Shown piece after piece: positions 21,733 to 33,899 of a stretch of 47,427 nt of DNA; within the stretch, counting starts at the first letter, position 1; the number at the start of each line of letters is the position of its first letter. The notes under the pieces are model-generated. The model made no database searches, had not been told where the DNA came from, and saw only the letters and a list, made by a program, of their open reading frames with translations. Position numbers and translations under genes: made by a program. The stretch comes from Scleroderma bovista (taxonomy: Eukaryota > Basidiomycota > Agaricomycetes > Boletales > Sclerodermataceae), in assembly GCA_037178675.1 (NCBI GenBank), contig JAYMGJ010000674.1, positions 1-47,427 of the forward strand, given 5' to 3'.

Positions 21733-24700
21733 TTATTTACGTCTCTTTCTTGGGCTTGGAGTGGGGATATCTGCATCTGGTCTTGGGGGCACTTTTCTTT
21801 CCCATGTGGAGCATCTCTTCTTTTCTGGATTGCTTCCACCTCCGGCATTTCCATTGCGCAATTCATTGGGATCAGATAGTGCTGCAGATAGTTCCATAAG
21901 CAAAGGTTTGCAATCACTTTGACACCGCAGCTTACCCGTCTGGTCATGTGGTATGTCATCCTGGGTATTTGCAACACGTGCATCTATGGCTATAGATACT
22001 TGCATCCACGGCGTTGACAATCACTATTATCACGAGAGCCTATCAGTTGAAGACAGACTAATTACATAAGTACTGTACTAGTAAACGAAAAGAAAAAGAA
22101 AAGAAAAAGAAACCTGTGGCATGACCACAGTGTGATCAACAATGAGTTACATACCATACCTGCCAGGGCAATGTGTCACTTTGAGAGCAAGTGCGTGCAA
22201 GTGTGCTGACAGCTGGGCTGCATGGCAGGTATGCATGCAAGTATTTATCCTGTTATATTTTCAGGACTAGTATTCCACACCTTTTCTCTTTATAGGGTCA
22301 TTGCCTAGCTATCAGTTAGACTTTCTCCTGGAATTTGATTTATTTATGTTACCTATTTTCTTCCTCCGTGCTGGAGCGGGCTGTAGTTGACCAGTTCCCG
22401 CGGTTCCTCCTCCAGACATTGGTTGGTCTGGATTTTATTAGCTGATGGATTATTTTCAAATGTGTTACTTACTCCCATTCACGTTGCTGACTTTCTTTGA
22501 CTGGCCAACTTTCCCAACGTTGTGGGTACACTGACCTGCTGAAGCAGTACCCGCGGGAACCAATCCTAATGCAGAATGAGAGGACTTGGCTCCCACTGGC
22601 CTGATACCTGCGGCCATATTATCTGCAGGATGTCCACCAGAGGAGCCACCATTTTCGCCATGATCTGAATAATATTTAGTGGATAATTTCTGTTTACCTG
22701 TATCACATACCATCTGCGGGAATTGATCCCAGTGCAGCACCATCAGAATTGGCACCCGCGGGCTTCTGACCCGTGGCCATTGTATTTGATGGATGTCCAA
22801 CGGAGGAGCCGCAATTTTTTCCTTGGCCTGAATAATGTTTAGTGGATAATATCTGTCTGCATGTATCACATACCATCCGCGGGAATTGATGCTGGTGCAG
22901 AACCACTGGGCATGGCACCCATGGGCTTGTTACCCGCAGGTCGACTACTAGGCCCCTGGCCTTAATAACATTTAGCTTATAATACCTGTATATATGTATT
23001 ACTTACCACCTCCGTTGCCATCTATCCGCCGTGCTTTCTTTGGCGGGCCTACCTTGAATGTTGTGGGACCTGTGGGTGCCTTGCCAATATCGTTTCTGGC
23101 TTCAGTATCTGCCTCCTGGTCTTCCTCGCTATGCTGTGGGTCCTCTTCATCAGTAGTGGTATCTGTTCAATCCATCAGCAATTGTCGTTAGAACTAGCCA
23201 ATATATAACCTCCTGCACGTCTCTTGGACTGGGCACCCGCAGACTTTTTACCTGTGGGTCCACTACTTCTTCCCTGGTCTGAATAATGTTTAGTCAATAA
23301 TATCCGACCCTATGTATTACATACCACTGCTATTCCTGTCTGTCCGACGTGCATTCTTTGGTGGGCCGACCTTGAATTTCGCCGGACCTGCAGGTGCCTT
23401 GCCAGCATGGTTTCTGGGTTCAGTATCAGCTTCTTCATCTTCCTCGCTATATTCTCTGTCCTCTTGATCGTCAGTAGTGGTATCTATCCAGTTTGTCAGT
23501 AACTACCGTGGGACCCAGTCAATATATACTTTCCTGTGCATCTCCTTTTCCCTAAACTCTTTGTGGATGGCTCATTGGGTTTGCTGACCGCAGGCTGTGT
23601 TGATCCGTCCGATTTTATCCACATCTTGAATTTAAAGATGTCCGCAGGATTGGTATCCTGCCGGCCTTTCCTTAAACCGGGTTGGTTCTTTGAACGATAC
23701 GTAGGAGGGAAGATAGCGGTTTGAAATGTAGGTACTTGTGTCCTCCGCGATTGCACCCCAGGGGACGGACGACGACGCCCGCCCACACGCCTTTCCTGAG
23801 GGGTGCAATATGTATATATCATTGAAAGCTGGTAAGGGACTTACGGTAATGGTAGGCCACAAATGCCCGCATGACATCTTTCTTCTCTTGGGCACTCATG
23901 TTCAATATGATTGGGATCCGCGGTGTACCATCATCTCCCATTGGGAGTTCTGCCTCTGGCCGCTTCTTCCCCTTTCTTACCTTTGTCCTCCGCAATGCTT
24001 CCTCCTCTCCACTTTCCTCCACATCGTTGTCCTTGTCCTGGCCGAATACATCAAATACATACCTGGACCACCTTTCCTCCATCCTCCCCCAATCATCAAA
24101 CCGCCTGCCACTCCCTATCTCATCATTATAGTCATGACTGCATATTTCAGTGTGGAGATTCACTTTCTTTTAATGAAAACTTACAAGCTCATCATAGGGT
24201 CCCCATCGGATCCTTTCCACGCCGTTATCACCACCACCCGGGTCCCGCATTGTTTCCACATCTCCTCGGCAAACTCTCTTACATATTGTTTACCCTTTGT
24301 GTCCGCGGTCCTAGAATCTGGTTAATTGAAGCATGATATGCAAATGCGTCACCCACAGGCTCTGGATATCCTCAGTTGGGTGTGCTTCATTCCACTCCTT
24401 TGCAGTCCTTTCTGCCTCCTCCCATTGCTCTGCGGACATCCTTCTTATCAGCTTGTCCACCGCCTTCTGATATTTCCCGATGTACCCCGCACTCCCTGAT
24501 TTGTGGCCAGATTTCTCTAACAACTTCTTTATTTGCTCTTTCCTCTGCTTCATGATCACCCCGCGTGCATTCCATTTCCGGCCATAGGTCACCAACTTCT
24601 TTCGGGAGCGAGTGCGGGAATTGTTGTAAAGCCAACGCTGAATTGCCTACAAACATAATTTGTGCCATGTATGCTTCAAGACCAAAAAAAACACTCACCT

Positions 24701-25028
24701 TTTTCTTGGTAACCCACTGATGGGTCTTCAGAGTCTTGTTGGGGCCCAACCTATGAATGGTGTCACTGATCTTTCTCAGTACCGACCTTTTTTGGGGCTT
24801 GTCCCCCTCCATCCAGGACTTAAGGTTCTCCTGGACAATGGCAATCTCATCATCTCTAAGGGGGGTATTCCCTGGTGCTGTGGAGTGAGACTCTTCACTA
24901 GAGCTGGCATCCTGATACTCTGGAGTAGCCATGGAGGAGTTGTGGTCGCAGTCCGAAGTCTCAATTTCGGGGCACATACTACCGGGTTGTTGAATGAAAT
25001 TCCCGCGGTCAATCTGTTCACATGTCAT
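21733..25028 (-). CDS. uncharacterised basidiomycete protein with tandemly duplicated exons (KDZ-block cargo)
   Basis: Minus-strand exons in order: 25028-24699 (acidic, 'MTCEQIDRGNF' start), 24646-24357 ('AIQRWLYNNSRTRSRKKLVTY'), 24310-24185 ('REFAEEMWKQCGTRVVVITAW'), 24137-23845 ('HDYNDEIGSGRRFDDWG', 'RAFVAYHYR'). Then come low-complexity exons between 23823 and 22465 that repeat, and probably a last basic exon ending 'SPRKRRK' at 21733. The 24.1-24.7 kb part matches a family I have seen widely in agaricomycetes and often near transposons; no function is known. Introns are about 47-52 nt. Exact exon use in the repeated part is uncertain. Confidence 0.5.
22465..22925 (-). repeat. tandem exon-intron modules, ~163 bp
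   Basis: 'tatcacatacc' (reverse complement of a splice donor region) occurs at 22701 and 22864, 163 bp apart. The adjoining exons encode related sequence ('GSSVGHPSNTMATG', 'GSSGGHPADNMAAG'). Each module contains exon, GT donor, ~45-nt intron and AG acceptor, so the unit of duplication is an exon with its intron. Confidence 0.7.
23020..23490 (-). repeat. second pair of duplicated exons, 320 bp apart
   Basis: Segments 23027-23165 and 23347-23485 encode near-copies with 'EADTE.RN..GKAP.GP' and 'FKVGPPK.ARR', each followed by a donor-like 'gtatgtaatac' or 'gtaagtaatac'. Confidence 0.65.
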
Positions 25029-25381
25029 TTCGACCCTTCACCCCACCTTACTATTTGTCGCAAAGTGCAATGCCAGCATGGTGGCGCCAGGCTTGTCCCC
25101 CTCCATCCAGGCCTTAAGGTCCTCCTGGACGATGGCAATCTCATCATCTCTAAGGGGCTATTTCCTGGTGCTGTGGAGTGAGACTCTTCACTAGAGCTGG
25201 CATCCTGATACTCTGGAGTAGCCATGGAGGAGTTGTGGTCGCAGTCCGAAGTCTCAATTTCGGGGCACATACTACCGGGTTGTTGAATGAAATTCCTGCG
25301 GTCAATCTGTTCACATGTCATTTCGACCCTTCACCCCACCTTACTATTTGTTGCAAAGTGCCTTGCCAGCATGGTGGCGCC
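24797..25381. repeat. tandem direct duplication, ~293 bp x 2
   Basis: 'ggcttgtccccctccatccagg' begins at 24797 and again at 25090; the copies run to 25089 and about 25381, over 95% identical by eye. The unit contains the first exon start of the minus-strand gene and the sequence upstream of the KDZ gene, so the start region of one gene is doubled. Confidence 0.88.
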
Positions 25382-25635
25382 CACCCATGGAATCTCGGTT
25401 ATCAGCAGATCCCTGCTATATATGTCTAAGTGCTATTTTGATCAAGTCATTTTGGACAAACATTCTTTCGGCTATCTGGAGATCTTATGCCATAAAGGGT
25501 AAGATTGCCTTTGTGCCTGATCCGAGTTTGGCAGCAATGTTGATCAGAGTCACAAATCCCGAACACCGCAGGTATTGCAATGAGGCAGTTTGGGTGCAAC
25601 ATTTTCACTTGGTGTTGGCTGGTATCCATAGTATC

Positions 25636-28340
25636 ATGGTGAAGCCTAAAGTCACCAAAGTCGGGCCTTCTACACCAGCAATCCATGTCACATGGAAGAC
25701 AGTAAGATCAGGTGGGCAATACAGAGACAAGATTGTGAAGGTTCCTCCCCGAAAAAAGGCACGCATTGCAAGGGAGAATAATGAATCACCCTCCAAGGCG
25801 GGTGTGTCAACCATGGAGCATCCCGGTTTGTGCGGACAGGAAGCCTGGGAATCATATCCAGACATGAATGATGTACCAATGCAGGGATTTAAACTGCCGA
25901 GGAATCAGGTCTGGCACATGAGTTTACTTTGCGCACATTTCTCATATAATAATAGGACCACTACCTCGACCAATGGCTCCAATACAAGGATAAATACTTA
26001 TCTGTGCTTTTTGACATAGAGGCACCCCCTGAACCAAGAGTGTGTACAAAGTGCGGCGCAGATGGCACCTACAGATGCACCGAGTGTGCTTATAGACCGG
26101 TGTTGTGCAAGAAATGCTGCCTTGATGCACACCAGCTCAGTCCTTTCCACCGCATTCAAAGGTGGACAGGTGCTTTCTTCGAGGATTTCTCCCTCAGGCT
26201 GGTGAGTGCTCTCGTCTTGGTCAGAGACATGGTGACTCATTTCGCAGGTTGGCCTGGTGATTTACCTTGGGCATGGTGGAAAGCCATGTCCGACTGGTGG
26301 TTACTTTGTGGAAAATATTTCCAGTGATTGTGAAGAGGAATGGGAAGAGATGAAGGAGGATGGATGCCCCCCCCATCTGGCTAAACCAAGTGACAGAAGT
26401 TGCTTGGCTGTGGTCCATACCAACGGGGTCCATTTTTGTGATATCCGGTTCTGCAGCTGTGTAGGTTCTGAGGAATCCCACGTGCAGCTGATGATGACTG
26501 GCATGTTTCCTGCCACAATCACGGAGCCCAGGACCGCATTTACCTTCCATGTTCTGGACGATTTCATCAGGGACAATGTAGAGTGTGGTACAACCGCAAT
26601 GAACTACTATAGTAAACTGCGGAGGGTCACATCAAATGCATTTCCTCATTTGGTTCCAGTAGGTCATTCCAATCTTGCATTTCTGCGGGAATAACAGATG
26701 GGTTATTATAGGATAGGTACAAGGAATTACTGAGGGTTTCCAGGGTCTGGAGGCTGCTAAAACTGCTCAAATGGCAGGGATTTCATTCTGGATCAGCAGA
26801 ACCTGGGCCAGGGGGATTAGTCCTTTTTTGCCCTGCATGTCCGCAGCCAGGGATCAACATTCCATCTGGGGACGATGTAGATCTAACTGAGTAAGTGATT
26901 GTGATATACCCCAGTAAATGAAGCTTATCAGTTTAGTTGGAAATATGCCCGCATAATCGTGATGGATGGAAATTTCAAGGCGGAGCATATGCTACTAAAG
27001 CACGCTGAAAATGAACTTTGGCTCATGGATGGAAAGGGATTCATGGTAGGATCACAACCATACAAGGAATACTTGGAGGGAACAGCAAACCGAGTGGAGG
27101 TGTGTCATAAAGTATCTCCGCGGTCCAGAAGATTAAACTCCGGGCAGCGGTCGGACTGTAGTAACCACTGTGCGGTAAATCAGGCCAATGCCAACAGAAG
27201 TCAACTAGCTTCAACAGGAATTGGTGGGTGTGCATGTGCAAGGCATGGGTGTTTTGTACCGCATGCAATGGTCGACTTCCAAAAGGGAGAGCAGTGAGTC
27301 CACAGATCTATCCCGCGGTATATATACCAACAACAAGAAAGGCAAGTAAACATGGACTATGCCCTTGTTTATGCAGTCAGGCATGGCACAGATCCGGCTC
27401 AGCGGGTCATAAATTTTTATGACATCAATTGTCAATACAGCAGAAACCTGCGAAGGCGAATCGAAGGAAACCAGTACATTTTGTTACCATCCGGGGTTGA
27501 AATTCAACCCGGGATTGGCATTTGGCATGTTCACGGACACCAAACACAATGCTTTGCTAGGTATGCTCCAAATTTTATTTCCGGGGCAGGAAATGTGGAT
27601 GGGGAAATTATGGAAACACTTTGGTCATCCCTCAACATTGTATCCCCCTCAACACAGGGAATGGTTACCCCCCATCGGCAGGAAATGTTGGACTTCCAGA
27701 TGAATGACAGCAATTTTTTGAAGATGGTCCGCATGCGTGAGTCCGCAGTGGAATTGCCTTACATATAATCTTATCATCAACACTTTAGCAATGACTTTAG
27801 GGAGAAAAATGAAGTCCGCAAAGAAAAATTTGTCGACATTTGAGAATGCCTTTACAATGTTGGATGCAACTGTACCGGAAGATTTGCGCCAGATTTGGAT
27901 GGACCAGGAGACAAAGGCCTTAGCGGAGCGGTTATCCAATCCCAAGGCCATGGACATATATGACGTGCAGTTGGAGAAAGGTAAGCCAAATAATAATGAT
28001 GTTCAGACCTTTCTAAATATTCCTTCGAAGCACCCACCATTAAATCAATGGAGATGGATCTCATAGAACAATCCGTGGGGATCTCTCCGCGGGGATCCGC
28101 AACTTGGATTGCACGGGCACTGAAAGTGGAGGAGGCACAGGTCACACTTCGATTAGATGTCCGGAGGATCGACACCAGGGGAACAGAAACACAAATGCTG
28201 GACATTTCGCGTCGCCGTGACAAGCTACAATCCCAGATCAATGGCTTGGTCCAAGCCGCGGCACAATTCTTAGGTGAAGAATGGGATGGACTCATTTTTC
28301 CAGCGGACGGAGACAGTGAGGACGACTCTGACAACACATT
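25636..28340 (+). CDS. KDZ transposase, 5' part (CxC2 cluster and catalytic core)
   Basis: DDE-type transposase of the Kyakuja-Dileera-Zisupton superfamily. Exons: 25636-25908, 25956-26201, 26248-26658, 26712-26890, 26937-27099, 27148-27293, 27342-27736, 27789-27980, 28031-28340; all phases agree and introns are 46-56 nt. The N-terminal CxC2 zinc cluster is 'CTKCGADGTYRCTEC' followed by 'CKKCCLDAH...PFHRI'. Likely catalytic acidic residues: D in 'IVMDGNFKAEH', D in 'YDINCQYSRNL', E in 'NVDGEIMETLW'. 'GIGGCACARHGCFVPH' and 'MVDFQKGE' are family hallmarks. Reading stops at the Harbinger insertion (28341) and resumes in frame at 32057. ATG 25636 is the first start in the correct frame with a basic N-terminus. 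Confidence 0.9.
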
Positions 28341-28384
28341 AATGGTGTTCAAGTTGGCTCTGGAGTGGCTGTGGAATGGCTATG
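28341..28384 (+). repeat. left inverted repeat of the Harbinger element
   Basis: 44 bp matching the reverse complement of 32010-32053 with a single mismatch (G/A near 28378). Confidence 0.93.
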
Positions 28385-28558
28385 GCTTGGACGAACTATT
28401 GGAAATTGAGACTCCGACCGAAGCATGCAGCGCTCAAAGTTAGAACCTGTTTGAATGCTTCGATTGGGCGAAGGGGGATCACCGACAAAGTAAAATATAG
28501 ACTGAATGGTAATAAAAACTATGTGGATTCCATCTACCCTCCCGCTATCATCATTCCA

Positions 28559-30078
28559 ATGCCTCGAACATCAGAAAGGACCAAAATACTAGAAAAGATT
28601 GATGAATTAACATTGAAAGTATCGGAGGCAAGAAACCTGTACTTACGGGAACAACTCGATCGTCCAGATGACAACTTGTCGGATGGGGATCTTGAGTCGA
28701 TGATCATTACCCCCCCCACGCCTATAACCCCACTCCTACCATCCGATCTGGAATCCGAGCCAGACAACAACTTGTTGATGCCATTGGAGCTAAAGGAGTT
28801 GCAATATTACCGCTTTCTCGCAGCGATCCAGGCACTGCGATATGAGGTGGAAAAGGCTCGTATTTTGCACCCAGTAGGTGCACCACTCCTTCGCTCCCCA
28901 CAGCTCCATCTGCTTGAGCATCATGCAAATCACCGTCCACATTTGTTTCGCAAGCGGCTACGTGTTGACCCTGAAATTTTCGACCGCATCCTCGATCAAA
29001 TTAGTGATCACCCTATCTTTCAATCAAGGTCAAATAACCCACAGCTCCCGGTTGCTATCCAACTTGCGATCTTCCTCAATCGCATTGGACACTATGGGAA
29101 TGGTTGTATGCCCGAATATGTATCTGAATGGGCGGGCGTTAGTGTCGGCTCGGTGATAAATTGCACAAACCGCGTTATGGCAGCCATCCTAGAACAACAC
29201 GATGATTTTGTTGCGATTCCTGCTGGAGATTCAGAGGATATGGAGAGATCACGTCAGTGGGTGGAAGATCGGTCTTGTAGAGGATGGCGGAATGGAGTTT
29301 TGGCGGCCGATGGGTCAACGATCAATCTGTTTCAAAAGCCATCAGTATATGGTGAAACGTTCTACGACAGGAAATCAAGATATTCATTAAACTGTCAGGT
29401 AAAATAACATACCATCAATCTTTACTGTTGCTGAGGCTACAGATAGCTTATTGTAATGCCACATAACTTGCTTGTGGCTGACTATGGTTTGGGACATCCT
29501 GGAAGTGTCCATGACGCATATGCGTTCCAAGGGACAGAGATAGCACAAAATGCGGAGCAACTACTCCCACAGGGTCATTGGATGTGGGCGGACAGTGCTT
29601 ACCCAACGCAAACCTGGTGTGTCGTCCCATTCAAAGCGACGAGGACATCTCCACTCTCAAGAGGTCAAAAGATATACAATAGGCACCTTTCAAAGGTACG
29701 AACCTTATTAAAAAAGTTGGCCGTGTGTAATCCTTCCTGAATCAGGTCCGTGTCCGCGTGGAGCATGCCTTTGCTGCTCTGAAGGGCCGGTTTCAGTCAC
29801 TTCGCGAACTACGCTTGCGGATGAATTCCTTGAAAGATATTCGGATTTCCACCCACTGGGTACAATGCTGCATCATCTTGCATAACATGATAATTCGGTT
29901 CGAGGACAGGCTCAATATTTCAACGACAAACTGGGCGATCCAAGAGGGCGAGGAGAATGGTGACACTGAAGATCAAGTTGCGGTCGAAGTTGTGCAAGGG
30001 ACACCTGGACAGTGTTTTCGGGGAGAGTTGGTGCAGCGATTATTCACAGAATGCGGCATAAACGAACAAATTGCTTGA
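28559..30078 (+). CDS. Harbinger (HARBI1-like, DDE_Tnp_4 type) transposase
   Basis: Exons 28559-29398, 29447-29695 and 29746-30078, each a multiple of three; 473 aa. The N-terminus is coiled ('EKIDELTLKVSEARNLYL'), followed by the typical helical lead-in ('RLRVDPEIFDRILDQI', 'LAIFLNRIGHYGNG', 'SVGSVINCTNRVMAAI'). Catalytic motifs: 'LAADGSTINL', 'VADYGLGHPGSVHDAYAF' with 'WADSAYP', and E in 'VRVEHAFAALKGRF'. Expected to act with the accessory protein encoded convergently, as in known PIF/Harbinger elements. No stop or frameshift was seen. ATG 28559 lies 175 bp inside the left repeat; a frame extends further upstream but into the terminal repeat. Confidence 0.92.
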
Positions 30079-30271
30079 TGTAGAATAGTAGATACACTTG
30101 ATAAGTGTACCAAAATTGAACACACCAACGAGACGTGAACATGAAACGTGCCAACAACGAAGAGACACACTGGCAACACCTGAATCTTGCTACAACAAAT
30201 GATATATGGGGATGAGGATGAGCAGGTCACGAAATGAGTACAGAATTAAAGTGAGATGCAACTTGCAGGGT

Positions 30272-31967
30272 CTATCCACTGGGGGGTGGAACGGATGAAG
30301 CAGAGGACGAGTCCATCCCCTTGAGTGCAATTTGGAGGTGCACAAGCTCGATCTGCCGGGCAATGGCAGTTTCTTCTGCTTTCTTGAGCTCAATATCAAG
30401 CTTCTTGAGTTCGTGTTCCCGACGAAATGAAAGCTCTGCATTGGTACGCTGAGAATTGAATTCCTCGCGCTGCAACTCTAGCTCCTTGTCTCGTATCGCA
30501 TAGTTGTACCGCATTGCGGCACGACGTGTCTGTGAATCCTCCAACTCCTCACGATAAAGGACACTTTCCTTGTCAAGCTCCTCAAGCCTCTTGGAAATAA
30601 TGTCCGATACTGGCTTCTTCGTGGAAGATGGACTGCTGATGCGGCTGCGGTTCGACTTTGAGCTTATAGCCGAAGAGGGTGGACGTGGGTAGGGGGCATA
30701 TCGGGAAAATGAACTCCGTGCATCCCAGGCAGGTGTCTTGGGCTTATCCTTGAGTGCGAATGATGTAGGTGCTGCAGCCTTCCCACGAGATGGACCCATA
30801 TTTGTATGAGCAGCGCTTGCCTTCCAAAACGGGTCAGTAAGTCATGCCATCAAATCAAATTGAACGTACTTCATCCACCACAGGTGCAATCATTCCATCC
30901 CTATCCTCATTCATATCACCACCGTCACCGCCATCACCGCCGTCACCATCAAACCCACCCATCCCGGAGTCGTCCATCATGTCATAGTCCATGTCAGCAT
31001 TATTTTCATCAGGGGGGAAAGTAGCGGCATGAGCAGCTCCATCTTCATCAGCTGGTCCAATGTCACCCTCCCCAGCACAATCCTGCTGGCCAGCACTGTT
31101 GTCCTCTTTCCTGGATCTTGCATTCAGGAGGGCCAGGAAGTTCTCAGCGTGATTAACATTAGGTTGAGATGAAATCAACTCGCTGTCAAAAGAAGGGATC
31201 CCACGCCAGATTGAGTCGAGCTCGGAATAATAGGGGAAGACACGGAGAACTTCAGCTGAATAAAAGTTAGCTCACACAATGACATTGAGATCAGTCAAAT
31301 CGCACCTAATAAATTTGGTGTGGATTCACCGTCAGGGATAACACCGCTTCCAGTACTGCTGAACCGTGCACGCTGTTCACGATATTTAGTCTTCAGCCTC
31401 GAAGGAGATAAGCACCTAAGGAACTCTACATGGGCAAGTTACTACTTACGTGGCCAACCGATTTGTCACTGATGTGGCGAATTTTCCTGGATCTGATGCA
31501 TATAGGGACGCATATGCTTGATCGTGTTCAAAGATGTGCTTGGCGATCGCAGCTGCAACCTCCTTCTTATTCTTCCCAGATGGCTTGTCATCGGGGGAAA
31601 GAGCAGGAGGGGGGACACTTGACAGACGATCATGGAATAAAATGTTACGATCAGCAGGGTGATTGACAATCCAAGATACAAGCTTATCAGTACGAGTGGG
31701 ATCCGTGTCCCACGAGACAGATGGGCCTTTTGTGGTAGGCATTAGTGCTGGTGTAGCCGTAGCCTTCCCTGCAGCTCTTCCGCCTCGTTTTTTGGAACGG
31801 CCCCTCACTGGTACCTCAAAGGGGGCCTGGGGGACTGGATCAACTGGTGCCATAACAGTTGGAGTCTTTGCAGCCTGTCGAGCTTTGGCAGCCATGAATA
31901 TGGGCTTATTGATGAGGACTTGAAGCCTTGCTGAACGTCGAGGGGATGACAGTCTAAGGGCAGGCAT
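30272..31967 (-). CDS. Harbinger accessory protein, Myb/SANT-like with C-terminal coiled coil
   Basis: Minus-strand exons 31967-31450, 31415-31306, 31255-30870, 30820-30272; total 1,563 nt, 520 aa. The N-terminus is basic ('RGRSKKRGGRAAGKA'). Next is a Myb/SANT-like DNA-binding region: 'VSWDTDPTRTDKLVSWIVNH', 'NKKEVAAAIAKHIFEHD', 'SVTNRL', 'LKTKYREQRARF'. An acidic Gly/Asp-rich linker (GDGGDGGDGGD) follows, and a long charged coiled coil closes the protein ('EELEDSQTRRAAMRY', 'LKKLDIELKKAEE'). In Harbinger elements this protein binds the ends and brings the transposase to the nucleus (known for the family). Start at 31967 or 31895 cannot be decided by sequence alone. Confidence 0.82.
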
Positions 31968-32009
31968 TATTTTCAAGCTCCGCTGGAGCCTGGGCCATCC
32001 AGAGCGGAG

Positions 32010-32053
32010 CATAGCTATTCCACAGCCACTCCAGAGCCAACTTGAACACCATT
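32010..32053 (-). repeat. right inverted repeat of the Harbinger element
   Basis: Ends ...AACTTGAACACCATT, reverse complement of the left end with one mismatch. Confidence 0.93.
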
Positions 32054-32056
32054 ATT

Positions 32057-32830
32057 CTTCTTAACATCCCCTGGAAATGCAGAAGTTGCCGCACTCCCAT
32101 TACCATTGTATATGGGAATGGATGCTTGTCGTCGATTGGGGCTGGAGGGCCTTGCCAACCAGGAACTACTGCTACGACAGGGCCAGGCTAATGATGCACT
32201 GCATGAAATAAGGCTTGCATTGGCTGACAAGGCAGTCCTGTTTAGGACAGAGGTCAGACATGGTAGGAATTATACCATGGTTAGTAGGGCCTGGAAGAAG
32301 GTGACCGACACAGAGGCCGTGGTCAAGAGGCATGCTGCAGTGTATCGGCGCTGTCATCGACAAATGATCTTAATTGGAGCAAACTCTGACCTCTTGGCTC
32401 GCTATCAACCACTGGACAAGAAGGACTTGAGGGTAAGTACTGCAGTTTCGGACCCCAATGCAAGAGGACATCGGCAGGACACCTTGGCATGGTTTTGGAC
32501 AATGGACATACCGAAGGATACGGATACCAATGACTGGATGTTGGAATGTAAAGTTTCCTTGCAGCAGCTCGCAAAGATATCTTTTACTGATTGTAATGTT
32601 TAGTTTACCGTGTTCATTGGCTCCGAGCCAAAGCAAAAAGAGACAGGTGGGCGGAGGAAGTAGAGCTGTTGGCTCAAGAAAAAGAGTGGACAAGGGATTT
32701 CTTCAGATACCGAGCAAAGTTATGGGAAGGATTGGAGACAAAGGCCAAATCGAATGGAAACCGCGGCTTATGTTGCTACTCAGCTGGACAATATGACCTA
32801 TATAGTAAGTTGGCAGGCCTGTGTTTGTAG
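32057..32830 (+). CDS. KDZ transposase, 3' part
   Basis: Continues the KDZ frame broken at 28340: TT + C gives a codon and the sequence runs through 'ALPLPLYMG', 'ELLLRQGQANDALHEIRLAL', 'DLRVSTAVSDPNARGHRQ' and 'LAWFWTMD', all characteristic of the C-terminal part of KDZ transposases. Exons 32057-32547 and 32604-32830 ('YRVHWLRAKAKRDRWAEE'), stop TAG at 32828-32830. Joined to the 5' exons the total coding length is a multiple of three, and no stop lies in either part, so the Harbinger insertion is the only visible lesion. Confidence 0.88.
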
Positions 32831-33039
32831 TGGTATGTACAGCTGTAAATGAGGATTCTGCGGAAAACATATCCCATGAAACCATCGAATTGGAATTGTC
32901 ATTGCAGAGGACTTCACCGCGGGAAGATTCATTGCTGCGAAAACTACATAGATTACCAGGGTATGTTGAACATATGCAGAGTCTCAGTGTGGGGATGTTG
33001 TGGAAATGCTTTGCATTCAACAATACCCTAGCCTGACAT

Positions 33040-33895
33040 AATATATTTAGTGGCTACATTGTCCAAAGATGTGTATTGCATGTATCTACGATCTTCCGCG
33101 GCTGCTGGTATCATCCATGCTATCCACCCAAATGTCCCGCAACATCCACCTCAAATTGGTGTTGATCTCCAACATATCCAACCTTTGGGAATAATGGAAG
33201 AGTAACTCACTCTTGGATCGAAGCCTTCGATCTACGTCCTTCAGCTGCAGTTCAATATGCGCTAACATTTCCTTTCTTGCTGCTGGCGGTGACTTTTCCA
33301 TATTGACTAATGTGGGGATTGTGTTGTCCCTCACCTGTGCAATTTAGTGGATAAGTAATATTGTAAACAGTTTAATCTCACATGATCAGCTGGAAAGAAC
33401 TTGATAGCCTCCTCGATTAAACCGGTGAGGCGGGTGCCATCTGATCTTGCTGTGACCGCGGGACCATCGTGTTCCCACCACGCATTTGGCATTGGCCCAG
33501 TGATCGCGACATGTATTTCATTTGGGTGAATGCGGAAGACGTTGATGTTGGAGAGCTCTAGTCGCAAGTCCTCTGGTGTCATTTCATCCACAGAGACGCA
33601 TTCCAACACCCGGGCTGCAACTGCCAGGAGCCGCATGACAATGTTGGCCCTATTGCATGCCCCAAGAATGTGTTCCAGTGCTGCCTTTATTAGTGGTCAG
33701 GATCTGGAAAGTGGTATGAAACATAATGGCATACCACTTCTCCCTGAACGTGATCATACCATGGAACGGAATCCGGTAGGGCCCCCTCTCCGGACGTCTG
33801 CAATGCACGGACAAAGCGTCGGAATCTCAATCCAAAGTACTGCAAGGTGAGCGAGAGTTGGCAGGAAGTAACTGTAGCCATTGATGTGCGATCAG
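33040..33895 (-). CDS. hypothetical protein between KDZ and TET/JBP genes
   Basis: Minus-strand frames with coding character: about 33890-33690 ('MATVTSCQLSL', 'FGLRFRRFVRALQTSGEGA'), 33690-33389 ('AVAARVLECVSVDEMTPEDL', 'GPMPNAWWEHDGPAVTARSD') and 33334-33086 ('RDNTIPTLVNMEKSPPAARK', then a helical charged stretch). A short intron near 33340-33385 joins the last two; the first junction could not be placed in frame. I do not recognise the family. Its place between KDZ and the dioxygenase suggests it is cargo of the same element. Confidence 0.5.
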
Positions 33896-33899
33896 GGAT

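Larger units (their letters stand above)
28341..32053 (+). mobile_element. PIF/Harbinger transposon inserted in the KDZ gene
   Basis: A 3,713-bp element with 44-bp inverted repeats (28341-28384 and 32010-32053, one mismatch), starting AATGGTGTTCAAGTTGG. A 3-bp duplication fits: ATT at 28338-28340 and 32054-32056, or TTA with the end shifted by one or two bases; the alignment is ambiguous. It carries a plus-strand DDE transposase and a convergent Myb-like accessory gene, the standard two-gene Harbinger plan. Both frames are open, so the copy may be active. Confidence 0.93.
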
